A stretch of DNA of 64,000 nucleotides from Nonomuraea typhae (GCF_009760925.1 NZ_VRLV01000022.1:121038-185037), one strand, 5' to 3'; shown: positions 31,194-40,041, counted from the stretch's first letter. Numbers and translations are program-made. The notes: a model not told the origin generated them from the sequence alone.

Positions 31194-32648
31194 TTAACCG
31201 CGACTGTCCAGCATTGTCATGTCGCTGTCAAGAGAGCGCTCTCTCCACAGAAGCATGTCCGCGGAATACGCCTCCTTCATGATGCGGGCCCACGACAGCA
31301 GCACGGCCGAGACGAGGCAGACGACGGTGAACCAGAGCGGGGACACGGCCGGCACCACGTCCCACCCCCGGCTGAAGAAGCGGACCGCGGAGTAAACGTC
31401 TCCGCCGCGGAGGAAGGGGTCGCTGCGCAGCAAGGGCATGGCGACCACGCCCACGACGGCGGCGGACCCGGCCCCCGCGGTCAGGAACAGGGCGGTCATG
31501 GCCACCCGGAAGGCCCGAAGGGTCCCCCGGTGCGCCGCGACCAGGACCAGGACGGCCAGCCCGCCCGCTCCGACAGCCGCCTCGAAGATCCACCAGATCA
31601 TCGGCGGAACGTCCCCCAGGCGCTTCACCAAGCTCATGGGCACGTGGGCAGTGATCCACAGCAGGTAGCCGTTGCTCAGGTTGACCAGCACCGGGACGAG
31701 CAGGACCGCGCACGCCGCCACCCTGGCCGCCACGACCAGCCGGACCGTCATGGCGTGCGTGTACGGCCGAGCCGGCAGGGGCAACGGCAGCGGGCGCGGC
31801 GGGGCCGGGCGGCTGTCCGGATCGGCGAGGTCGTGGGCGGACCTGGCCAGCCAGATCATCATCAGGGCGCCTTCGACCGAGCTGACCGCATCGCCGTACA
31901 CGCCCCTGATGCCCAGGACGGCGAGCGGAAGGATCCCGACAAGGATGAGGGCGGGGGGCACGAGCAGGGCGGCGACGCCGTACCGGACGGTGGCGGGGCG
32001 CCAGCGGCCGGCTCGCCATTGCGCCACGAGCACCAGGACCGTCCAGAGCACCTGCGCGATGGCGGCCAGGGCGGTGGAGTCGAGCATCCGCTCGGCGGCG
32101 CGCCAGCCGAGCGCGTAGAACACCTCCGTGACGATCAGGACCACGTTGGCCGTGACGCCCGCGAAGAGCGCGAGCCCGGCCAGGCCCGTAGTCGGCCGCA
32201 TCAGCGGGTAGAAGGCGACGGCGACCCCGAGCATCACCAGGTACTCCAGCGCCGCGGCCCACCACGGCCATTCCGGCACGCCGATGTACACCAGCCAGAT
32301 CGCCACCGACGTGTACAGCGCCACCCGCAGCAGGCGCACGTCCCGGTCAGGCGCCGGGCGGGCTCCCTTCACCGGGCCCCGCAGGCCCTGCCACAGCGCC
32401 CAGGCCCACATGCCTCCCGCCGCGAGCAGGACGATCACCTTCGGCCAGGTGGCCGTCGCCGTCGCCGCGCCCGACAGGAGCTGCCGCAGCGTCGGCTCGG
32501 TGTCCGTCTCCAGCTCGTAGAAGAGCGTCAGCCGCAGCAGAAGGCGGATGTCATCACCGACCAGCGCGGACACCGCGGCGACCACGAGCGTCACCATGTA
32601 TCCGGCCGCGAGGAGGAGGGCGGGAATGCCTAACCGATGGCGACGCAC
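31194..32648 (-). CDS. Polytopic membrane protein of unknown function
   Basis: 484 residues with about eleven hydrophobic segments spread from IPALLLAAGYMVTLVVAAVS to PLWFTVVCLVSAVLLSWARI. It has the overall layout of the large actinomycete MAB_1171c-like integral membrane proteins (Arg-rich cytoplasmic C-terminus, SADMLLWRERSL), but no catalytic motif is visible. It ends 33 bases from the upstream side of the GH16 gene on the same strand and may share its transcript. Function unknown. Confidence 0.7.
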   Translation of the reverse strand: MRRHRLGIPALLLAAGYMVTLVVAAVSALVGDDIRLLLRLTLFYELETDTEPTLRQLLSGAATATATWPKVIVLLAAGGMWAWALWQGLRGPVKGARPAPDRDVRLLRVALYTSVAIWLVYIGVPEWPWWAAALEYLVMLGVAVAFYPLMRPTTGLAGLALFAGVTANVVLIVTEVFYALGWRAAERMLDSTALAAIAQVLWTVLVLVAQWRAGRWRPATVRYGVAALLVPPALILVGILPLAVLGIRGVYGDAVSSVEGALMMIWLARSAHDLADPDSRPAPPRPLPLPLPARPYTHAMTVRLVVAARVAACAVLLVPVLVNLSNGYLLWITAHVPMSLVKRLGDVPPMIWWIFEAAVGAGGLAVLVLVAAHRGTLRAFRVAMTALFLTAGAGSAAVVGVVAMPLLRSDPFLRGGDVYSAVRFFSRGWDVVPAVSPLWFTVVCLVSAVLLSWARIMKEAYSADMLLWRERSLDSDMTMLDSRG

Positions 32649-32690
32649 GGCACCGTTCCAGGGATCTTGCAGGGATTCGAGCGCCTCACC

Positions 32691-33314
32691 CTAGCCGGAA
32701 GATCGCGCGGAGGTCATTCCCAGGGCGGGCAGGACCAGGTTGTCCACGATGGCGGCGAGTTCCGCCTCCCCCGGTGGCGTCCCGTTGATCAGGTGGTGCA
32801 CGGTGATCAACGCGGGTCCCGCGGCGCAGACCTCGGCGGAGACGACGCCCTCGGCGAGCCGGCCGCGGGCCACGGCGCGGCGCAGGCTCGCCTCGATCGC
32901 GTCCAGGTGCGGCCGCAGCAGCCGGTCGCGCACGGTCGCGACGAGCTCGGGGTGGTGCAGGCGCTCCCCCATCACCGCGCCGAGCGCGGCGCCGAGATCG
33001 CCGGCCATGATCTGCCCGGTCATCGTCCTGAAGTGGGCCAGCAGGTCCTCGCGCACGTCGCCGGTGTCCACGGGGGCGCGGGTGGCCGCCAGCGCGGCGG
33101 CCAGCGCGTCGAGCACCAGCGCCTCCGGCGTGTCCCAGCGGCGGTACAACGGCATGCGGCCGGTCCCAGCGCGGGCCGCGATGCCCTCCATCGTGAGCCT
33201 GCGGAAACCCACCTCGGCCAGTTCGGCGAGGACCGCCTGGTAGATCGCGTCCAGCAGGGCCTGGCCGCGCCGCCTGGCCTTCTTCACCTGCTCGGACACG
33301 CGGAACTCCCCCAT
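32691..33314 (-). CDS. TetR/AcrR family regulator
   Basis: 207-residue repressor. The DNA-binding helices are IYQAVLAELAEVGFRRLTME and IAARAGTGRMPLYRRWDTP (residues 23-62); the C-terminal domain (SAEVCAAGPALITVHHLING) is of the TetR_C type seen with multidrug or aromatic-compound sensors. It follows the broken monooxygenase by 25 bases on the same strand, so one transcript is likely. The paired sites at 34175-34213 before the monooxygenase are candidate operators. Confidence 0.88.
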   Translation of the reverse strand: MGEFRVSEQVKKARRRGQALLDAIYQAVLAELAEVGFRRLTMEGIAARAGTGRMPLYRRWDTPEALVLDALAAALAATRAPVDTGDVREDLLAHFRTMTGQIMAGDLGAALGAVMGERLHHPELVATVRDRLLRPHLDAIEASLRRAVARGRLAEGVVSAEVCAAGPALITVHHLINGTPPGEAELAAIVDNLVLPALGMTSARSSG

Positions 33315-33339
33315 CAGGCCGTCAGTGCCCGGAGGCGGT

Positions 33340-34161
33340 TCATCGCAGCAGCCGGGCCAGGACGGGCTTCAGCGTATCGGCCGGAACCCGGTCGTCGGCC
33401 GCCCGCCAGGCGATGTGCCCGTCGGGCCGGACCAGGACCGCCCCGCCGGGGCGCACACCGTACCTGTGTGGTCGCGGGGCTTGTCGGCGCCGCCCGCCGC
33501 CGTGTGGAACCAGGCCATACGGCGCAGCGAATCGTCCATGCTGATCCGGGCGATCGGCAGGCGTTCGTCGGCGTAGGAGTCGAGCAGACCGGGTCCGGCG
33601 GTGCCGTCCAGGGTGGCGGCGAGCTTCCAGGCGAGGTTGTGCGCGTCGAGCACGCACGCCTGGCCGGCGAACCCGCCGGTGGCGGGCCAGACGTGGGCGG
33701 CGTCGCCGAGGAGGAAGATCCGGACGTGCCGCCCGCGCAGGGCCGCGCTGAGGTCGGCGCGGAACAGGATGCCGAGCCGGTCCACCGGCTTGCCCGGGCC
33801 CTGCCGGTCGATGCCGAGGCTTTCCCGGATCGGGCTGCGGTCGCCGTCGCAGGCCAGCAGGTACGCGGCGTGAACCGTGGCGGTGGCGCCGCTGGAGCCG
33901 TCGCGGATCACCGCGGTCACGCCGTCGTCGTCCTGCTGGAAGCCGACCAGTTCGGTGTAGAACCTGATGTCTGCGCCGAGTTCGCTCGCCCGCGCCCGGA
34001 GCAGGGGGTTCGACCTGGTCCTGGTCGCAGACCGCGCCGGGGTGCGGGGAGTGGTCGGCGTGCCGCTCGACCAGCAGGCAGGGCACGCCGTGGCCGGCGA
34101 GGAACAGGGCCGCGGACAGGCCGCTCATTCCACCGCCCACGATCAGGACCGGGACTTCCAT
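33340..34161 (-). pseudogene. FAD-dependent monooxygenase with deletions and frameshifts
   Basis: A good start (AAAGGAG, then ATG at 34161) opens a flavin monooxygenase (VLIVGGGMSGLSAALFLAGH, then LLVERHADHSPHPGA). After SPHPGA about 70 usual residues are missing and CDQDQVEP follows. One extra C in a C5 run near 34030 shifts the frame to LLRARASELGADIRFYTELV. A second gap of perhaps 100-150 residues lies between LSAALRGR and IFLLGDAAHVWPATGGF, the flavin-binding GD motif. Near 33455 the frame shifts back for the last 30 residues (VLVRPDGHIAWR). No functional enzyme can be read without corrections. Confidence 0.8.
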
Positions 34162-34174
34162 GCCGACTCCTTTA

Positions 34175-34213
34175 GATGCGATTGTATCTCTTATTAAGAG
34201 ACAGTAGCGTATC
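34175..34213. promoter_or_regulatory. Paired candidate operators between monooxygenase and ligase genes
   Basis: GATGCGATTGTATC (34175-34188) and GACAGTAGCGTATC (34200-34213) are imperfect palindromes sharing a GATAC half-site, 25 bases apart. They lie in the 134-base divergent promoter region. The region is AT-rich compared with its flanks. Confidence 0.45.
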
Positions 34214-34295
34214 TTCTGGCATGGTGTTCGACACGTTCGTACAAGTCCCGCCTTGATCGCCTGCCGCATCCTGGGAGCACGAGAAAGGGGCCGCG

Positions 34296-35834
34296 ATGCT
34301 CAATCTGTCGATCGTCCTGGAAGACAGCGCCCACCATGCGCCGGACCGCACCGCCCTGGTCTTCGGTGCGCTGCGCCTGCCGTACAGCATGGTGAACTCG
34401 ATCGCGAACCAGGTGGCGAACCTTCTGGCGGCCCGGGGGATCGGCAGAGGGGACAAGGTGGCGCTGCTGTGCCCGAACGTGCCGTACTTCCCCTTCGTCT
34501 ACTTCGGGATCCTCAAGGCCGGAGCGACCGTGGTGCCGCTCAACGTGCTGCTGACTCCGCGCGAGATCGCCTACCACCTGACCGACAGCGACGCCAAGGC
34601 GTTGTTCTGCTTCGAGGGCTCCCCCGAGCTGCCCATGGGCGCGCGGGGGCGGGAGGGCGTCGACGCCGTCCCCGGCTGCGAGCACTTCTTCGTGCTGCCC
34701 GCCACCCCGCTGGCGACCGAGTCGGAGTACGGCGAAGCCCTGTGGGCGGCGCTGGACGGGATGTCCGGGGAGTTCGAGACGGTGCAGACGTCGCCGGACG
34801 ACGTCGCGGCCATCCTGTACACCTCCGGCACCACCGGCCTGCCCAAAGGCGCCGAGCTGACCCACATGAACATGCTGACCAACACCCTGGTCGCCGACCA
34901 GATGTTCCCCGCCGATCCCGAAGGCGACGTGTCGCTGGCCGTACTGCCGCTCTTCCACTCCTTCGGCCAGACCGCGGTCATGAACGTGAGCGTGCGCCGC
35001 CGCGCCACCCTCGTGCTCCAGCCGCGCTTCGAGCCCGGCCAGGCGCTGGAGCTCATGCGCGAGGAGAAGGTGACCATGTTCGCCGGGGTGCCGACGATGT
35101 TCTGGGCGCTTCTGTCGAAGATCCATGCTGACGGGGGCGAAGCGCCCAGAACACTCCGGGTGGCGGTGTCGGGCGGCGCCGCCTGCCCGGTCGAGGTGCT
35201 CAAGGACTTCGAGTCCACCTTCGGGATCGCGATCCTGGAGGGGTACGGGCTGTCGGAGACCTCACCGGTGGCCAGCTTCAACCAGCTCAGCCGGCCCACG
35301 AAGCCCGGCACCATCGGCTTCCCGGTCTGGGGCGTGCAGATGCGGCTGGTGGACGACGAGTGGAACACTGTCGAGGGCGAAGGGCCCGGCGAGATCGCCA
35401 TCCGCGGGCACAACGTCATGAAGGGCTACTACGGGCGGCCCGAGGACACCGCGGAGGTCCTGCGGGACGGGTGGTTCCGCACCGGCGACATCGCCACGCG
35501 GGACGAGGACGGCTACTACTCCGTCATCGACCGGACCAAGGACATGATCATCCGGGGCGGCTTCAACGTCTACCCGCGCGAGCTGGAGGAGGTGCTGATG
35601 ACGCATCCCGCGGTCTCGCTGGTGGCGGTCGTCGGCGTGCCGCACCCCTCGCACGGCGAGGAGGTCAAGGCGTACGTCATCCCCGCGCCCGGCGCGACGA
35701 TCGGCGAGGAGGAGCTGGTCGCCTGGGGTAAGGAGAACATGGCGGCCTACAAGTACCCGCGCGTCGTCGAGTTCCGCGAGAGCCTGCCGATGACGGCCAC
35801 CGGGAAGATCCTCAAGCGCGAGCTACGCCCGTAG
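34296..35834 (+). CDS. Long-chain acyl-CoA ligase (AMP-forming)
   Basis: 512-residue adenylate-forming enzyme, complete length. It activates a carboxylate with ATP and transfers it to coenzyme A. Motifs in order: P-loop-like ILYTSGTTGLPKGAELTH (near residue 170), the A5 motif EGYGLSETSPV (near 310), the hinge and A7 region DGWFRTGDIATRDEDGYYSV, RTKDMIIRGGFNVYPRELE, and the catalytic Lys in TATGKILKREL at the C-terminus. It resembles fatty-acid ligases more than aryl ligases. Divergent from the broken monooxygenase. Possibly controlled by the TetR gene at 32691. Confidence 0.92.
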   Translation: MLNLSIVLEDSAHHAPDRTALVFGALRLPYSMVNSIANQVANLLAARGIGRGDKVALLCPNVPYFPFVYFGILKAGATVVPLNVLLTPREIAYHLTDSDAKALFCFEGSPELPMGARGREGVDAVPGCEHFFVLPATPLATESEYGEALWAALDGMSGEFETVQTSPDDVAAILYTSGTTGLPKGAELTHMNMLTNTLVADQMFPADPEGDVSLAVLPLFHSFGQTAVMNVSVRRRATLVLQPRFEPGQALELMREEKVTMFAGVPTMFWALLSKIHADGGEAPRTLRVAVSGGAACPVEVLKDFESTFGIAILEGYGLSETSPVASFNQLSRPTKPGTIGFPVWGVQMRLVDDEWNTVEGEGPGEIAIRGHNVMKGYYGRPEDTAEVLRDGWFRTGDIATRDEDGYYSVIDRTKDMIIRGGFNVYPRELEEVLMTHPAVSLVAVVGVPHPSHGEEVKAYVIPAPGATIGEEELVAWGKENMAAYKYPRVVEFRESLPMTATGKILKRELRP

Positions 35835-35839
35835 CCGGT

Positions 35840-36622
35840 TCAGGGCACCCAGTCGATCGCGGCGGCCAGCTCGGAGGGCGCGGTCCCGAAGCTCTCCCGG
35901 AAGACGCGGGTGAAGTGCGGGCTGTCGGTGAACCCGGCGCTGTGCGCGGCCGCCGTCAACGTCGCGCCCCCGGCGACCTGGTGAATGGCGTGCTGCAGGC
36001 GCAGCCACCGCACGTAGGGCCGCAGCGGGATGCCCACGTGCGCGCTGAACAGGTGCGCCAGCCAGCTCGGCGACAGATGCACGGCGTCCGCCACCGCGTG
36101 CAGGCGCACCGGCCCGCGTTTCAGGAGCGCGGGGATCACGGCGATCGCCCCCTCCACCGCCGGATGGAGGGGTACGGCTCCGGCGCCGCCATGGCCGGTC
36201 CACTCCTCGACGGTCCGGAGCGCGGACGCCGCCTCGGCCGAGCGCGCATGGCCCATCGGCGGCGCGGCGAACATGAGCGGCCGGGCCCGCGTCGCCGTCT
36301 GCGCCGAAGGCGCGGGCGTCGCCCAATCCGCGGCCCTGGACCCCCGGCCCAGGCGCGCGAGCAGGGAACGCCCCGGTGAGCTGCGGGGATCCAGGAGCGC
36401 CAGCAGGGCCACGCGGGCTCCGGTGAGCACCGTGTGGCGGGCGCCGGGGGGAACGACGGTGATCTTGGCGGTCACCCGCCCGCCCCGGGCGTCGGCCATG
36501 GTGAAGGGCTCGGAGGAAACGATCAACTGCACCGCGTGATGCGCGTGCAGGGCGTTGGTCCCGACCGTCCCGCCGTACAGCAGGAGGCCGGGGCGGAGTA
36601 AACACCAGCCCCGCCACATCAC
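35840..36622 (-). CDS. AraC family transcriptional regulator
   Basis: 260 residues. The N-terminal half (GLLLYGGTVGTNALHAHHAV, then VVPPGARHTVLTGA) is a cupin-like sensing domain; the C-terminal 100 residues hold two helix-turn-helix motifs (RLHAVADAVHLSPSWLAHLF and LTAAAHSAGFTDSPHFTRVF), ending in FRESFGTAPSEL. It converges on the ligase gene with 5 bases between the stops. Downstream of the truncated HglS-like fragment on the same strand. Target unknown. Confidence 0.9.
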   Translation of the reverse strand: MMWRGWCLLRPGLLLYGGTVGTNALHAHHAVQLIVSSEPFTMADARGGRVTAKITVVPPGARHTVLTGARVALLALLDPRSSPGRSLLARLGRGSRAADWATPAPSAQTATRARPLMFAAPPMGHARSAEAASALRTVEEWTGHGGAGAVPLHPAVEGAIAVIPALLKRGPVRLHAVADAVHLSPSWLAHLFSAHVGIPLRPYVRWLRLQHAIHQVAGGATLTAAAHSAGFTDSPHFTRVFRESFGTAPSELAAAIDWVP

Positions 36623-36658
36623 ACGGTCCTTCCGCTCGCCGCATGGCTCCCCTGAAGA

Positions 36659-37085
36659 CTAGACCAGCGGGCCGAAGGTCCCGGCGACCTCGCGCAGCGA
36701 TCGATCCTGCTGGGCCTCGTACAGGGCGAACGGATCCAGCACCTCGCGCCCCATCGCGCCCGACAACCAGGCGCCGTCGTAGCCGGCGGCGGCGCGGCTG
36801 CCGTCCTTGCGGCCTTCCCCGCTGAGGTTGGACTGGAAGATCCCGGCCGCCGAACGCGGCAGGAAGTCCTCGTAGACGATCGGCTCGGCGCGCACCCAGC
36901 CGTCCTCGAGCAGACCGGCCAGGCCGCCGCCCGGCAGGCGCCCGTCGCGGGCCCGCTCCGGCACGGGCCGGTAGGTGAAGAAGCCCAGCCGCCCGACCGC
37001 CAGCTCGCGCTCGGTGCCCGGGAACTCCCGCGCCCACTCCGCGGCGCCGGCGCGCTGTTCGAGCGCGCGGCCCGCGGCGTCAGGG
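36659..37085 (-). pseudogene. C-terminal fragment of an HglS-like (DUF1338) 2-oxoadipate dioxygenase
   Basis: About 125 C-terminal residues are recognisable: FPGTERELAVGRLGFFTYRP, then EPIVYEDFLPRSAAGIFQSN, a hallmark of the DUF1338/HglS family, which converts 2-oxoadipate to 2-hydroxyglutarate in lysine catabolism. Around 300 upstream residues, including the first metal ligands, are missing. The frame dissolves near 37085 where the truncated LysR gene begins on the other strand. Recognition rests on the YEDFLP..SAAGIFQSN motif and is moderately certain. Confidence 0.6.
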
Positions 37086-37792
37086 CCACCGCCGCCGCCC
37101 ATCGCCTCGTCGAACTGAGCAAGCGGATGCTGACCACGCTCGAAGACCTCGGCCAGGACGTCCGCGACCTGGCCACCGGCAGCACCGGGCGGCTCCGGCT
37201 GGGCAGCTTCCCGACCGCCAGCGTCCGGTTGGTGCCCGACACCCTGTCGGCCTTCGTCCACCGCCACCCCCGGGCGGAGATCCTCCTGGACGAGGGCGAA
37301 CCGGACGACCTGCTCCCCATGGTCGTCGACGGGACCCTGGATCTGGCGCTGGCCTACGAATACGCGCTCACCCCGCGCCGCTGGCCGGACGGGCTGGCCG
37401 TACACCGCCTTCTCGAAGAGGACCTGTTCCTGCTCCAGCAGGGCAAGGCGACGCTGCCGGAACTCGCGGGCGCGCGGTGGATCACCAGCGGCGAAGGGAC
37501 CGGCGGCGCGCGATCCCTCACCCGGCTCTGCGCGGCGGCCGGGTTCACGCCGGCGGTGAGCTTCCGCAGCAACAACTACGACGTGGTCCGGCAACTGGTC
37601 GCCGCGGCACTCGGCGTGGCGCTCGTCCCCGCCCTCGGCCACGTGCCGGACGACCGGATCCTGGCCACCCGGCTGGACCTGCCGTCCGCGCGCCGGCACG
37701 TGGTCGCGCTCCACCGGGACGGCAACAGCAACCCGTTGCTCGGCGACATGCTGGCCATGGTCCGCCACACCGCCGGCCGCCTGGCCCTGTGA
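37086..37792 (+). pseudogene. LysR-type regulator lacking its DNA-binding domain
   Basis: The frame reads VRATAAAHRLVELSKRMLTT, the end of the LysR linker helix, then a complete substrate-binding domain (GRLRLGSFPTASVRLVPDTL through NPLLGDMLAMVRHTAGRLAL). The 60-residue helix-turn-helix is absent, as is any sound start codon. Head to head with the HglS fragment: one deletion that removed the divergent promoter and both N-termini explains both. A strong terminator hairpin follows the stop. Confidence 0.75.
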
Positions 37793-37795
37793 GTC

Positions 37796-37836
37796 CTCCT
37801 GATGAGCGTACGGCGGCGCCGTACCCTCATCAGGAG
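37796..37836. terminator. Long hairpin after the LysR fragment
   Basis: CTCCTGATGAG pairs with CTCATCAGGAG and, past a C/C mismatch, GTACGGC with GCCGTAC around a 3-base loop: 18 pairs. It begins 4 bases after the stop codon and probably also ends the opposing TetR transcript. Confidence 0.85.
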
Positions 37837-37897
37837 CGGTGGAGACGGCAGGGTCAGGCGGTTGAGCAGAAGCTTTCGCAGCGGTTGAGCGGCGGGT

Positions 37898-38455
37898 TCA
37901 GGGGCGGTTGAGCAGCAGGTCGGTGGCGCGGGCGAGGACCTGGGCCCGGGTGCGGCCCTCGTGGTCGGCGGCGAGCGAGTGGTGCCCGATCGCCGCGCAG
38001 AAGGCGAGCAGGCTGCGAGCCTCGACCTCGTCGGGGTCGTCGCAGAAGGTGCCGATCATCTGGCGCAGGAGCGCCATGCGCCGGTTGTCCACCCGTCGCA
38101 GGCGTTCGGCGACCGCCTCGTCGCGCCGGGCCCAGTCGCGGATCGCGAGATCGATCGGCAGCAGGCGCCCGCCGGAGAACGTCAGCACGCCCGCGCGCTG
38201 GATCTTGCTCTTCGGGTCGCCGCCCTCGCGCTCGATGCGTTCGATCACCTCGTCGGTGCTCTCGCGCTCCCAGGTGTCGAGCATGGCCTCCAGCAGCGCG
38301 TCGCGGTCGGCGAAGTACCCGTAGAAGCCGCCCTTCGTGACGCCGAGCCCCTTGGCCAGCGCCTCGACGCGGACGGCATCGGGGCCGCCGGCGGCCAGGG
38401 CCCGCAAGCCCTCCTCGATCCACCTGTCACGGGTCGTCCGAATCGCGCCCATCAT
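37898..38455 (-). CDS. TetR/AcrR family regulator
   Basis: 185-residue repressor. DNA-binding helices: WIEEGLRALAAGGPDAVRVE and ALAKGLGVTKGGFYGYFADR (residues 12-50); the GGFYGYF recognition helix is typical. The C-terminal part (LRRVDNRRMALLRQMIGTFC) is helical. Its start is two bases from the first of two perfect palindromes, so autorepression together with the divergent DUF2867 gene is very likely. Confidence 0.92.
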   Translation of the reverse strand: MMGAIRTTRDRWIEEGLRALAAGGPDAVRVEALAKGLGVTKGGFYGYFADRDALLEAMLDTWERESTDEVIERIEREGGDPKSKIQRAGVLTFSGGRLLPIDLAIRDWARRDEAVAERLRRVDNRRMALLRQMIGTFCDDPDEVEARSLLAFCAAIGHHSLAADHEGRTRAQVLARATDLLLNRP

Positions 38456-38456
38456 C

Positions 38457-38507
38457 TATACGCCTCCGTATAACTTAGGCTAGCCTGCTGTTATACGGTA
38501 GCGTATA
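38457..38507. promoter_or_regulatory. Twin TATACG-N4-CGTATA operators
   Basis: Two perfect 16-base palindromes, TATACG cctc CGTATA (38457-38472) and TATACG gtag CGTATA (38492-38507), 35 bases apart in the 53-base space between divergent starts. The second ends one base before the ATG at 38509. Confidence 0.9.
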
Positions 38508-38526
38508 CATGAAGGGAAACAGCGAG

Positions 38527-39090
38527 ATGATCACCAGCCGCGTCGGCGCACGCAACCTCCCCGAATCCGTGCTCACGCTCAGCTCGTTGCCCGCGATCGA
38601 CTACGCCGACCACTTCGCCCTCACCACCGGCGCGGACGCCGTCCCGGAGCGGTGGGCCAGGGCGATGTTCGGCGACGTCCCCAGCCCCGGCGAGCGGTTC
38701 ATCTGGCGCGGGCTCCTCGGGCTCCGGCTCAGCCGAGGACGTTCGCCGGCCACCGTGGCCGGATGGCGGATCGCCGGCCGTGGCGACGACTGGATCCTGC
38801 TCGAGACCGCCTCGTGGTTCCTGACCTGCAACCTCCTCGTCCAGACGGCCGCCGGGAAGGTGTCGCTGGGGACGTTCCTGCACTACAGGCGGCTGTGGGG
38901 CCGGATCGTGTGGCCGCCGCTGTCCGCCGTCCACCGGTGCCTCACGCCCGGGGTGCTCCGCAAGGCCGCGGCCGTCATTTCTCCCAGACGGGAACCGGGG
39001 GCAGCCCGAGCTCGCCGCGAGCACGGTCCGTCAACTCCTGAACCAGGTCCGTCTTCGCCCGTGCGTAGTCGCCCGCGTCCATCCCGGTAG
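38527..39090 (+). CDS. DUF2867 domain protein
   Basis: 187 residues from ATG 38527 (193 from ATG 38509, which almost touches the operator). The core (LPAIDYADHFALTTGADAVP, then WARAMFGDVPSPGERFIWRG and LGTFLHYRRLWGRIVWPPLS) matches DUF2867 proteins, SRPBCC-like folds of unknown function often under TetR control. Homology ends near PGVLRKAA; the last 40 residues are low-complexity Arg/Pro/Ser and overlap the GrpB-like gene by 116 bases, so the natural stop seems lost. Regulated by the divergent TetR gene through the twin palindromes. Confidence 0.75.
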   Translation: MITSRVGARNLPESVLTLSSLPAIDYADHFALTTGADAVPERWARAMFGDVPSPGERFIWRGLLGLRLSRGRSPATVAGWRIAGRGDDWILLETASWFLTCNLLVQTAAGKVSLGTFLHYRRLWGRIVWPPLSAVHRCLTPGVLRKAAAVISPRREPGAARARREHGPSTPEPGPSSPVRSRPRPSR

Positions 39091-39346
39091 CGGCGAGCGC
39101 CCGCTTGAGCTCGGCGTACCGTGCCGCGTCCCGCGGGCGTGCGCGCAGGTAGTCCTCCGCCGCGGCCATCAGGTCGATGATCGGCTTGGCCGCAAGTCCC
39201 GGGACCGCAGTCGAGCCGATGCGCTCGATCTCCGGGAGCACGTCAGGCAGCGTCTCCCGGAGGTCCCGGACAGCGGCACCGGCGAGCGTCGGCCAAACCG
39301 GGTCGTAAGGAACGATCTGGATGCTCTGCTCGGGCATGGCCGTCAT
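38975..39346 (-). CDS. GrpB-family protein with an internal in-frame deletion
   Basis: 123 residues, while GrpB/UPF0157 nucleotidyltransferase-like proteins are usually about 170. The N-terminus (IQIVPYDPVWPTLAG, then IERIGSTAVPGLAAKPIIDL) and C-terminus (DYLRARPRDAARYAELKRAL, then ARAKTDLVQELTDRA) are normal. The usual middle with the HLHV-type strand is missing between LMA and AAEDYL, some 60 residues, without loss of frame. The IGSTAVPGL motif is retained, but a working fold is doubtful. Tail-overlaps the DUF2867 gene. Confidence 0.65.
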   Translation of the reverse strand: MTAMPEQSIQIVPYDPVWPTLAGAAVRDLRETLPDVLPEIERIGSTAVPGLAAKPIIDLMAAAEDYLRARPRDAARYAELKRALAATGMDAGDYARAKTDLVQELTDRARGELGLPPVPVWEK

Positions 39347-39464
39347 CCTGCCAGAGCGTTGAGCTGTGAATTTGCACCACGGTCGAAAGACCTTGATCGC
39401 GGCCGCCCCCGCTCACGACCCTGGACGAGTTCGAACTGCGGTGACTCACCCGAGGAGGAACTCC

Positions 39465-39770
39465 ATGACCAGGACTTCTGCGCTCTTGGCCGGGATCGCG
39501 CTCGCGTCGGCCGTGCTCACGGGCGCCCCGGCCGCCCAGGCGTCGGCGGCCGGAATCGAGCCGTGCTCGCGCGTGGACACGGGCAACAGCGGCAGCGCCG
39601 CCTGGCGGTGCTTCGGCGGGGACGTCTGGTTCGCCGCGGCGGCGAAGTGCCGGGATGCGAGCAACTTCTACTGGACCTCCTACGGGCAGATCAGGAAGGC
39701 GACCGGCGAGACCTCCTACGTCTACTGCAGGGGCGGCCAGGTCATGCACACGTGGGCGGAGCCGTTCTGA
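39465..39770 (+). CDS. Small secreted Cys-containing protein
   Basis: 101 residues. A GAGGAGGA site precedes the ATG. The Sec signal is TSALLAGIALASAVLTGAPA with cleavage near AQASA. The mature 70 residues hold four Cys (EPCSRV, WRCFGG, AKCRDA, VYCRGG), enough for two disulfides, and many aromatics (FYWTSYGQ). No family recognised; small secreted disulfide-bonded proteins of this size are common in actinomycetes. A perfect hairpin follows the stop. Confidence 0.7.
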   Translation: MTRTSALLAGIALASAVLTGAPAAQASAAGIEPCSRVDTGNSGSAAWRCFGGDVWFAAAAKCRDASNFYWTSYGQIRKATGETSYVYCRGGQVMHTWAEPF

Positions 39771-39800
39771 CGAAGCACGTAGGGCAAGCCGATGAGGCCG

Positions 39801-39826
39801 CCGGCGCACACCCGGATGTGCGCCGG
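39801..39826 (+). terminator. Hairpin after the small secreted protein
   Basis: Ten-base perfect stem CCGGCGCACA/TGTGCGCCGG with a 6-base loop, 30 bases after the stop. Nothing else is evident in the 271-base gap up to 40041. Confidence 0.75.
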
Positions 39827-40041
39827 CCGGTACGGCCGGACCTGCACCCTTGCTTGCTTGGGCGGGTTGGGCTGTGCCGTGCAGCCCCGGCGACGAGATG
39901 GTTTCCCGCCGGTTGAGCCTCTGATCGAACGGCTGCAAACGCCCAGGCGGGAACGTTCCATGTGCGAGGTCTGCCAGACCTGTCCTACCGTCTTCGGCAG
40001 CGGGCCCGCACCCATCGTTCGTTTCCACAGAGAGGTTCTCC

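Noticed and set aside
33340..36622. Possible natural-product gene cluster (monooxygenase, acyl-CoA ligase, regulators)
   Set aside because: No carrier protein, synthase or tailoring set is present, the monooxygenase is broken and the ligase resembles fatty-acid enzymes.
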